Part shown: piece after piece, positions 49,201 to 61,200 of the stretch
Layout of the letters: every line of letters begins with the position of its first letter
Position numbering within the stretch: position 1 is the first letter of the stretch
Source: Schistocephalus solidus
Taxonomy: Eukaryota > Platyhelminthes > Cestoda > Diphyllobothriidea > Diphyllobothriidae
Length of the DNA stretch: 64,000 nt
Assembly: GCA_017591395.1 (NCBI GenBank)
Contig: WEDG01003375.1
Location: 45,752 to 109,751 of the forward strand
Reading direction: 5' to 3'
Notes under the pieces: model-generated
Seen by the model: only the letters and a program-made list of their open reading frames with translations
The model's database searches: none
Told to the model about the DNA's origin: nothing
Translations under genes and position numbers: made by a program

Positions 49201-52200
49201 GCGGACCACGATCCAAATGCATACAGACGGATGTCCCTGCCAGACACCCCGCGTAATCGCGAAAAAGTCAAGTAACTAAAACACTTCACTGTCTAAGGTA
49301 ATCAGACGGATACACTTTACTGAGAAACACGGGGTGATAGTTTGCGTAGAGTAAGACTATATTTTCAGACCCATTTCGGTTATCTTAACCGGCGTAGAAA
49401 CAGAGTACACTGCGCTGCTGCATCCCTGACGTCATCAGCGTAGTTCAGATAGATATTTCACGAACATCGGTTTACTCTAACATTGAGTTAGTTTCCCGAC
49501 TGTGCTAGAAGAACCCAAGTGAGCACGTAGTGAAACAGCATTTGTGAGCGAACAATCATGATGGACGTAGATGTCAACGCCAAGTAAGTCAAACTCCTCA
49601 TCAGCCACGCAGATGTGGACTCATTTTTTTGATATTAAAGTTGAATCAATCGGCAGCATGCGGAGACGACAGCTGGAACAAGAGCTCTATTAGTCCAACG
49701 GTTCTGATTCTCAATCGAATCCATCCTCAGAGACGAAGACAGACAGACGTATTGGATGGTCAGGCGTTTCAGTACTTATAGGATGTAGTTGCCAGGCCAC
49801 TACATGCCTTTCACAATTGACAGCTCCCGAATACATCGCGGATAGGTGTACATGGTGCGATGATTGCCCAAAATGGAGTCGCCAACGGTCGGGGTTTCGT
49901 CTTCCGTGTGAGCACATGGGTCATTTAGCTTGTCGACACTGACAACAGGTAGCCACAATTGGCCATTTTTATCGACTATAGTGGAAACATGATGGCCTGG
50001 GGACCTCACTCTCTCTTCTCCCTCCTTCATGCGCTACTGGACTATCCCAGTCTGTCAACTGGTTGCTGATTATGGGGTTGAGCGCAGTGGCCGACGCAAC
50101 TTGAAAGCCTACGTCTAATGTGTGTTACACGCGCAAATGTACAGCAGTAGCTAATGGCTCGCACGAACTCAGCGCACCCCGATGGACGCGTGCCGTGAGC
50201 CAGCTGGAATCGGCTTTGGGTGTCGCGCATCTGAAGCGCGGCCCGTTGCAGGGACCACTGCAAGATTTATTTGCATCCACCGCGACGACCCTAACAATGA
50301 CGACGAGGAAGTGGACCCTGCGCCGAGTGAAAACTGTTCGAAACAATACAGCCCCAGGAGCTAAGTAACCTCAACCCACAATTCGCATATGAGGCCAGGC
50401 GTAGTACTCTAGATGCCGTTGCACTTGTGGTCCATTCTGCTCTAATAGACTTCGATAAGAGCTGACGATATGGCTGTTGGCAATCCTCTTAAAAATCCGA
50501 CACAGCTCCTGTGTCTGAAGGACGGTTTGGACCATGCCTCGAAGGCAGAAATGGTTTTTAACCTAACCACGAGAAATTTGTCCAATGTGTTTTTCGCCTG
50601 CGACTCTCTCCTAGTCCTGAAACCGATGAAACCGAGAATCGCCTCGGACACGCCCAAGTCCTTCAGCTCTTGAAGTTCTGTCTCAGGATGTACTTCACGT
50701 TTGACGGAACAATCTACGAGCAGGTGAAGGGAACACCAATGGGTTCACCGATCTCCGGACTGATAGCCGAGGCGGTCCTACAACGGTTACAGTCGCTGGT
50801 CTTCCAACAACACAGACCGAAATTCTGTGCTCAGTATGTGGATGACACCTTCGTCGTCATCGAATGGGATGAGGTGCTTACGTTCAAAGATCGTCTCAAC
50901 AGCATCTTCCCGGACATACAATTTACTATGGAGGAGGAAGAAAAAAACCAGCTTGCCTTCCTCGATGTCCTCGTCTGTCTCAATGATTGTGGTGGCCTAA
51001 AGACCAAAGTGTTCAGGAAAGCGACACATACGATGTAAGTACTGAACTTTAACAGTAGCCATCCAATCAACCACAAACGCAGTTGCGTGAGGACGCTATA
51101 TCGGCGTGTAGAGACGCACTGCAGTGAACCGGAAGACGAGGTTGGCGAATTACAGTATCTTCGACGGGTGTTCAGAGAAAATGGTTACCCGCCCAACTTC
51201 GTCAACTGGTGCATGCGAAAACGGGACAACGACAAAATCGCGCCGAACCTAAATACTGACGTGCGATTCCATACGTCAAAAACCTATCGGAGGCCGTCAG
51301 CCGCCTTCTCGCACTACTTGGAGTTGGAGTCGCACACAGACCGGAGGTCACCATTCGGCGTCAGGTAATGAGACCAAAGGACCCACTGCCGCGGCAAGAA
51401 ACATCTGGAGTTGTTTATCGGATCTGTTGCCGTTGCAGGCAAAGCAAATATGTCGAAGAAACCGGAAGACTGCTTCTGACACGAATTACTGAACACGCGG
51501 CAACAGTGCGGCGAAATGACCCCAATTCTCAAGTCACGGCTCATTCGGCGAGAACAGGCCACAAATTCAAGTTCGACAAACCCGAAATTCTCGCAAGAGG
51601 TGATACTCGCGTGAGCCGCGAGTTGGCTGAGTCATCGTTTACAGGCCCCTCAGTCTATTAAAAAGTGCAATGACCTACCCAACCCATATTCGGTGTTATG
51701 ACTCAGTTTTACCAAAGCAATCGCCCACTCGGGAACGCTCAGGCGAACACATTTTCCAACGCCAGTGCCGGTGAGCCAGGTGGTCGAGCCGTCATCATGC
51801 CAGCCACACGGGTGACGAAATTTCACCGGATAACGACCCGCATGCCGGCCATCAAACAATTAACGCATCAGAGCGCAGTCGTCATCGCTGAAGGAGGAGT
51901 TGTTAATTGCCGTAGGCGTGCAGTAGCATAGGGACGGCATCCTATAAATACTGCAACTCCCTGTGTACGAATTACCCGCATCTGATACAGTGTCTGATGA
52001 TGGGTTCGATTTGGAATCCGAAACGTCAGGCGAATAAAGCTCTTCTCCCAGCGATCGCATATATTTCTTCTCGGATCCTATCTTAGTGGCATCAGCACTG
52101 TTTAGCCACAAAATGTTTGAAGATAACCCCCCACCCATAATAGCAACAGTTCCCCACTTGAGGGTTAACTACCAGCATGAAACATCTTTGCACTCTAAAT

Positions 52201-55200
52201 TGGACCACCTTTCGTTCAAGTAGGGAAGAAGAAGGCTTTTTGATCGCCGGAACCAACTTGTACAGGAGTCAAAGATCAGCGATAAAAGAGGCGGCAACAA
52301 AACAAACAACATTCATAGGGGGTAGGAGCCAAGTAAACATCAGTAGTGCCAGTCCGGGCTCTGTATGCCGGCACCAGATCGATACATCGATTGACCAAGC
52401 TCTCATCAGAGGTCCAGGCTTCAATCACATCGCAGCTTGCGTGGCTTTTGGGATGGGTAAGCCGGCACCGGCAAAGCACATGAGCTACTTAATGATAGCC
52501 ATTAATACAGAATCGCCGACTCTGACTACAGGAAAACACTCGTGGGCAAAAATCACCAAGAGCCTGAACCGACGGAGGAACCAGCAGGCGATACCTGAAA
52601 ACCATTGGCGACAGATGAAACCACAAGATGCTGCCGTAGCACGCTTCTACGGTCTACAAAATGTCCACAAACCAAACGCTCCCTCACGACCAGTTGTGGC
52701 ACTGAAGAGAACGCCTACCTACGGGCTGTCGAAAGGGCTTGCTAAACACTTGAAGAAGCTGACAGAAGGCGCAGAACCCACAGCCGTGTCCTCAACACAC
52801 TTCCTGGAAAAATTCAGAGGAGTAACAATAGCCCCTGATGGTATCCTTTGACGTCGTCTCGCTGTTCACATGCATCGCTAAACACTTAGCCCCGCCAGTT
52901 TTCTGCGACCTACTGGAGAGTTTATACGACGAAAAAAAGGGAAACCGTTTAAAGAAAGCACGTAATGGAGTTATTAGACTACTGTTTAAGTGCGTACTCC
53001 ACATTTAAAGGCCAGGTCTACGAGAAAATCTAGGGAACCGATCTTGGGATATCTTGCTGAGGGTCTTTCTGTCACACAAGCCAAAATTTTGGCTGTGCTA
53101 CCTTTGTTAGCCTGCGTCGAGATGCGAAAGAGGCCTTTACAAGAACATTGGAACTCCGTTTTCCCTGAAATCCAATTTACAATGGCGAAAGAAAATGACG
53201 GAGAAATTTCTTTCCTTGATGCCCGTGTGTCGAGGCAGGAAGATAGAACCCTACAGGCTGGTGCCTTCCGAAAAACGACAAACACGGTAAAATCCTCCAT
53301 TACATCAGCAACCCCCCCCCCCCCCATGTCGCATAAACGCAGTTGCGGTCGGACGCTCTTTCTACGGATAAAAAAAACACTGCAGCACAGAGGCCGAGAG
53401 CTACGAGAGCCTAAGTCCCTCTGGCAACTCTTCCTCTCCAACGGATAACCGCGGAGCTTCATAAACAAATGCTTATACGAAAGGCATGCGAAACCAGATG
53501 AAGGGCATAAACAAAAACCCGACATCTTCCGTGCTCTGCCCTACGTGTGAGATGTCTTTGAGGTCACTGAACGCATGTTAAGACCCCTCAAAGGTCAGAG
53601 GCGCTTGCTGCTGCACCCCAAGGGGCGGCTACCGCCTGAGGACACGTCGAGAGTTGTTTGCCGCGTCAACTGTCTAAACTGTTCGGCCAATTACTGCGGC
53701 ACGACGGACAAACGATTGAGATTGTGCATTCATAAGTACACTCTGGCCGTTAAGCGAAAAAACGTGCGATCGTATGTCGCCATGCATGGCCTCGAAAATA
53801 ATCATGAATTCGGCTTTGACAGTGAACGAGTAGTCGGCCGGGTCGAAAGCAAAATGGCAAGGCAGATAATCGAGGCCTGGCAATCTGATGCCAACTCGAT
53901 CAACCGTAGGATCGATCTACCGGCGCCATACGAGGCTGTCAGGCACAAATTGGCCAAGAAAGCAGGACCAATGAAAAGACGGACTGATGGACATATCGGG
54001 AGTTAACAGGAAAGGCATATTTAACTTATGTATCTACAATGCTTGTCTATCTCCGAGGATGTGCTCAATTACGAGTATTAAACGTCCGATGAGTAAACCA
54101 TCCTCCCCAGGGATCGCCTTACCTTCGCACTAGATATGCGAGTGCAAACATTCGTCCAGTTTTCGTTCATCCTGATGTAAGCTGGATTTGGCCTTGCCGA
54201 CAGACTGTGTGCTTTCTAACAGGACGCATATTTTGCCTCACGAGTGACATTAGAGCAATGGCAGCTGAAAAATGATAACATAATCTGCGAGCTGCCAGAC
54301 TACTTACCCGTCGTGCGCATGTGCTGGTTAACTCATCGCAGGGGAGGCCCGTGTCAATACAGCGTGCACCGCGGGTGTTTGGCGAGACATCGCCCTCATT
54401 GGCCTGAGCAAATGCCGCGACGAAGGGTCCTCGGCCCACCTCCCGCTCCGGTCCATTCATCCACTGTTCAAAGAGGACAGAAGCCATGCCTTTGTTGTCA
54501 CTGCTGACTAGGCGATTGGTGTTGTTCATGCTGGTGCCGTGAACCGAAAACCAGCTGATCATGCCCAGCTCACGGCCGTCGTCCGCCAAAAACTTGAGGA
54601 GCGTCATTTCTTGATCGACGTTTGCAGAGTACCTAAGAGGAGATACAACTTTTCAAACATCACCAGGAAGAGTGGAGAAGACTCTGTTGGGAAAGAAAGC
54701 CAGGAGGGGAAAGGGGCTTGCGCCGACCGACTGGCAGCAAATGAAACCAGTTAGGTGTTATTTACAGCTAAGATAACCAACAGATGGCACCTAGGCTGCT
54801 GAGTAGGGTAAGGAAACATTGAAGTAAAAAGTATTTTGAATACCGAACGTCCCTTTTATTTGAGCTACCAGAAGCAACCTAAATACACCCGAATACTCAG
54901 TTCTGAGGGGTAGATACGAAAATCATTTACTGAGTTGTCTTCTTAACGCTGATACACCAATGCTTTTAATTTCCTCAGAAATTAGTCTGTAACTTGGAGC
55001 TAGTCAATATTTTTTAGGGTTTATAGGCAGATTAATTTCTGAGGAAAGGAAAAAAGCTGAAACCTGTAGTCCTCTTTGCACAAAGGGTAGAGAACAGGCG
55101 GTACCTAGAACACAATCGGTTCAATATGCGAAAGAAAGCACTCTTTCGGTTACAATCTGGCCGACGCCACATCTAAAGCATCCCAACTGGGGGACGGATG

Positions 55201-58200
55201 AGCTGAATATGTTTGAAAACCTTCAAATTTCAGACAGTTGCGCGAAATGAGCGATTGAACATGACTCCCAACTTAGGGCCCATGCATCGCTCAATTCTCA
55301 CTCTTTGATGATGCAATTGTGAAGGAGTTGGCTCATTAGTAGAGCTCCCCGCAGTACCAAGGTTTTTTGGTGGGTAAGTTAATTCCCAACAGTCTTGCAA
55401 CCAAACCTTCAAAAGGCAACAGTTCACTGATGCAGGTTAAAATTCAGAAGAGGGGTCGCATGCCCGGTGTATATATAATTAGGGAAGAAGAAGGTTGTTC
55501 GATCAACGGAATCATTTCTTTATGCATCTGAGCTGTTGACCTCTTTACTGCAGTCACATCCGTACTGGCGTTTACTGACGTTCGATTGGCCCCTGTCCCC
55601 TATAACGTTGGCTTGTTTTGGTGCCGCTTTCATCTCTGAGGATGGACTCCAGTAGGAATTAGAAAGCTCAGATGAATAAGGAAATGATTCCGGTGATCGA
55701 ACAGCCTTCTTATTCCCTACTTACATACTTAAATGTTTAAATGGAAAAATACGTTGAGAACTGGCGGCACTAGAGCCTGCATCCCCCTGCCAGGGTATGT
55801 CGTCAATGGTGGGGCCGATTACGGGTGTGTCGTAGTCGCCTTCTGATGGACGGGGCGGAGCGGGTTGAAGGTTACCAGAGAGGCACCTAGCATTTTGCCT
55901 AAAGTAACGCTTATACCCGCATCCACGGCACTGAATATTTAGCATTTCCGGTGTGCAGTGGCTCTACGGCGAACGTTTCAAGACGGAAGCGCTAATTTGC
56001 GTCACTGGACTTTTTATCGTGAGATTCTGGTAGACTTGAGCCAAAGTAACAATATTTGTGATTGCGGCACCACATTTAAAGGTAGCTGTCCCCCAAAAAT
56101 ACCTGCAGTACTCTGGTATCTCACTTATGCACACGTATCTTACACGAAACCTCCCTGTCATACCTTGAGCGTTCCGAGGACGGATTGTTCAGGTAGGATA
56201 GCGGACTGCGATTTATACTTGCGTTTTTCAAGATACCTTCTCCAAACAGTATTCGTCCGGGGGTTAGCGAAGCATAGGCCATTTGTATGCTCTAAAATGT
56301 TTCTTGTAAGATTGTAAACTTTATTAGACCTACCTGAACGATGCCATTCACCATGGCATCCAGTGTCTCCCGGACAAAACCAAGGCTGGTTATGTAAAAA
56401 AGAGCGTACTGGAAGAAACCTGCGGGGCCAGAATGCGTATGCGTAGCGGAAAGCATAACGTTGTCATGATCAAATATGCTGCCATACTCGGTTTTCAGTC
56501 TCTCCACGACCTAGAAGGGTAGACAAAAAAACTTCTTGACCTACCTGCGTTTTCAGCAGCTGAGAGGACATACCGGCATCAAGGTTGACAAACACTACTG
56601 GTCTGCTGGACGGATTTGCCTGGACGACGAATGCGCGACTGAAGAGCCTGAGGTGGAGGCCGCCACCAATTTGCTCCAACATTGCATAGCCCATCTGTAG
56701 GATAAAAGCATCCAGTATGAGAGGGGGAAGGGGTTCCCAGCTTTATATACAGTAACATTTCAAGGGGACGCCATGTGCTACCAAATGAATACAAAATACT
56801 ATTTTTATTCATGTCTTTTATAAAATACACTTGAATTTAGAAAGGCATCACAAATCGGTGTGAAAAGTGCATGCTACTGAAGTAGTCATTTTTTAGCCGA
56901 GTGTAGTTTATGAAGGTGCCGAATGGAAGCCCATGGTGACGTGACTGACATATGTTGAAATTATGCTGCATTATAATCATTATTTTAAACCTCATTTACG
57001 AAATATTTTCGAATCGAAAATATACCTAGGAATTTCGGTTAAAATTTCACGAGATCGGCCAGTTACTGCTTGTTTTAAAGCGTTAAAAGACAGTCTTTTA
57101 CTATTTTTCGGTCATAAATTAGTGACGATGTCTTGAGACCAGGATCTTGAGTATTAGGTGTTTTCATTATTCGGACGAAAAAGGTTGACTTTGCTGGATA
57201 CCCATACCTATAAAGGTTTATAAAAGTTAAATGTCAAATATACTGTTTCAGGTATAGCCAAGAGAGAAGGCCCGGAAGTAGATACAAGAATATTATCCAT
57301 GTTTTCCTTCGGTCGAGACCTTCATGGTACCAACCCAAACATGCCAGTGCAATTACCAAATCAGAAGTCATAACAGGCCGTCCGTATGACCAGTTATTCG
57401 GACTTTTAATTCTATAGTTCATTTCCGAGGAGTATGGACGCACAGGAAGTTACAGTTGGCCATAGAGGCACAGGCAGAAGTTACGCCCAACAGCCGCATG
57501 AGGGAGAATTCAGGATCCGTGGGGCCATGTTCAAGGTGATCTTTAAGCTGCTCAAACCTACAGGCATAGACGTCGCCCGAAGAGCTCAAAGCACACCTCG
57601 GTCACCTGATGCAACCTTAGTGTCCTTTGACTTATCGGGAACACCCTGAAATTGTCTTAGTGATCAGTGGCAGCGACAGAGAATGCAACAACGTCAAGAA
57701 GACCGGACAAAGACGGTAAACTCGAATATAACAACAAGAATGGACGGCAGAACGTAAAGTTCCATACACCAAGATTGCCATGCATACGTAAGCCATAGGG
57801 ATACCTTTGATTTAGACGGTACCAGAGTTCTCAGGAAGCCCTCCATCCCTGTGAAAATTAGTTCTCGAACGCAGTAGCCATCAATCAGGGTTTTGATTGC
57901 CGAGTTTTATGCCATATGAGCGGACCAACAGGATGCGCTGGAACAACTGATGAACAATGCTGCAAAGACACAGAGGTCCAATTACTAAACTACCATGAAG
58001 GTTTTCATGCGCTTCTCTGTATTCCTATTCTAGGAGAATGAAGGGCAGATCCACTTGTTCGATATACCGAATAGCGAATAAATTAGTCCAGGATATTTCT
58101 TGTGACGGCTCAGATACCGGTTTGAAAGTTTCTGATCTGGTTACTTGACATCGAAGTGATCCGCGCCTTTTATCTGTGACTTGTATGAGCATTCTTGCTA

Positions 58201-61200
58201 CACCTTTTACAACTTCTAAAAGATCTGGTTCCGTGTTGATTAGCTAAAGTTTCATGCAAGTCGTAGAACGATAGGTATGCCTATTCGAACAGAAAACTCT
58301 AACAAATACCCAGTCACCTACCAGTGCCAGGGTATCGTTTCGACCATTTCTGCCACACAGAGCCAGATTACTGGAATTGAATTCAAACCACGCATAGAGC
58401 AAGTCAATCCATGGATAGCCGCTATAGCAGTCTCCACACCGAATCCAGCGTTATTTCCACACGCATCAAAGAAGGCAATCGCAATTAGGGTGCGCCTATG
58501 CTAGCGTCAAAGTTTAAGGTCGGATATTCCAACCAGCTCCAGCTAATGGTCAGCGACGGAACTCGGCGCATGGTGACGTTGTTAAGAAGACGAATAAAAC
58601 GGTATAGTAATTTGTGGGTGTTTGTCGACGGCTCCTGCAAGACGGACAGCGGAGAGAACCGGCGTGCTGGATACTTATTCCCTGCGGTAACGGGTAAGTC
58701 TTGATAGTGCACTGGATTACAGCAGCGTACTACACTTTGCGATCAGGACACAGTGGTTGTACGTGACTGCCTTCATTCACGAAAATCTGAGACTTGGACC
58801 ACACAGATCAACAAATATTTTCTTTGGGTAAATTTCATACGGTACTAACAGCTTAATTTGGATCCTCAAGACGGATGAAGATTGGATAAAATAGAACCAG
58901 AAAATGTCCCACAGTCTAATTATTGAAAAATAATATTGTGCGGTCGAAAAACCGTTGCGAGAAAGATACGAAAACAATTTAAGTATATGTAGGTACTTGC
59001 AATTCAAGACACAAGTAAGCAGGCGAAATATGTAAGAGGCATTTCAATTATTTTTTACTTAACAGAAAACACCCACAGAACCATAAATGACAAAGGTTCG
59101 AAGCAATGTTGATTTTTCACTTGTAGACGAGGATAATCATCACTGGCTCAGGAAAGCAGTGTTAGTATGCGTGGGACTTAGTTTATTGTAATGAAAATAG
59201 GCGCAACGCTAGTTTCATTTTCCCTGAAAAATTTCAAAACTTCATCAAACAAGCGCCAGGAGTGGGTGCAATGACAGATTCAGTACACGCCTTACCTGAT
59301 TAAATCATGCTTCCAATACACATTCCTCGGCCGAAAGGCTACGTGTCGTGACCGCTGTGTCATTTTGCCGCGGCTGGCGAAATGACTTTCACGTATAAAA
59401 AGGATTTTATGACGACTGTAAAGCATGCAAAGTGAAACCAGACGTTTTCCGCCTGGAGCAAGTGAATCCTCTCAGACAGAATATTTTATAAATGGTTCTT
59501 ACACTTACGAGGTGACTACACATTTATCAAAGCAAAACTATCGTCCGGTCGTGCCTGCAGTGACTATTACTGTGATTTGCTTTCAGGATGTAAACAAGAA
59601 ACGAATCATTCACTTAAGCAGCAGAGCCAGATTAGTAACATACAGTTTGCGTGCTGAGGTGATTCATAGTGTCGGATAAACCCACTCCGCATAAGTTACG
59701 TTCTTCGCGAAAAGTGCATCGCCGTGATCCTAGCAAGTCATAGGATGTACAAACCCGAATGAAAACTAGTGGATGCAGCCTTTTTAGGTTACTAAACAGC
59801 ATAATTGTTAAAAAAATTCAAAATATACTCACAAATGTACCTTTAATAAAAGTTTACTGGAGTACTCCTTGGGGCCACTTCGTACTTTTCAGATTTATAA
59901 CTCGAAACTAGTTCCTCAAGGCAATTCTAAACAGAGGCAACTGGAAATATAAAGCAAACTTCGGACAACATTGGAGCTGGTATAATGGAATTGAGGGCCA
60001 AGATAAAACCGAGAGATAACATTTTATAAAAAATAACCTCAGTTTGTCTGCAAGGTTCGCGACGTTTCCACTATATGCAAGAAGAGGTTCTCATAAAGTG
60101 ACCTGAAAATTAGTTCCAAACTCACATAAGTAAGTTCCCGTTAAAAATCTGCAAGCAATCTGTAAATATAAAGTACCGTTTCCTAGTCATTACCAAAGGG
60201 AATTTTCATATTCAGTACGTAAATTTGCCTTGATTCACTCTTACCGGTCAACTTTTAATCACTGCAGTTTGTGATTATTACAAAAATAAAATACAATCCA
60301 TTCATTATTAAAAGATTGGTGGCTGACAAATGTGCCTCGAAAAACTCTTTTATTAGAAAATTACGATTTCAGGCGGCCTTAAATGTTATTCAAAGATTTG
60401 GATATCCTTATATAGATATTTATTTTATATTGGTTGAAACCCGAGGCTTTAGTAAGCATCTCTGGAAAACCTTTAGCTCTCACATTCTCAATAGAAGTTC
60501 GATAATTACAAGCTGGAATGACATAAGAGGATCATATGAGCAACGAACCTAGGATCGGCAGATAAATGAAATGTGCCATCCTTATCTACGTCAAAGATAC
60601 GGGTGCTTGTATCAACTTCTTTTTGACAAAGCTAAGAATCTTCTACAACAGGCTGTAGCGCATTTCAAGTCAATCGATTTTTAATAATTCCTGGTCTGAT
60701 ACATAAATGTAAATTCATTTCGGGAGTAATATGGTAATTGTCATGAAAATGGTAACGAACGTCTATCTAACATTAACGGTTCCCAACTTTTAAAAACTTG
60801 CCAAGCGAAAATGCATTTTAGTACTTGTCTCAGGTTATTGATGTCACAAAGCTCATTAACTTCATTTGCTAGAAATAAAATCATTGACCTTTCATAATGG
60901 AGAAATGTGACGCTTCCAAAGTTCCACATGCGTGTGGTGTATTGTTGGCGTACTTATTTCGTTACAGACCCCAGTGCAAAATATTTACGAAGCCTAAATA
61001 TTTTTCTGGGCAACTGTCAACTCAACGGAAGGTTTTCTTTGTAACTCGTTAAATGCCAATTATTGTTTGTACATTCATAGTGTAATAGTTACAAAAAAAT
61101 CATGTCTTAATTTTGAAGTAAGGCATGACAACTGTAAGATGCAGAAGATTAAATACAGCTCATATGATCTTAAGTAAATTTCTGTTGCAAACTGAGCAAA

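Larger units (their letters stand above)
54633..56163. other. Ceramidase intron 4
   Basis: A 1.5-kb intron. It holds a PLE-end fragment with a hammerhead-like motif (55485-55720) and a minus-strand open frame with splice-like borders (55730-55925). The rest (54650-55480) shows no supported feature. Confidence 0.5.
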
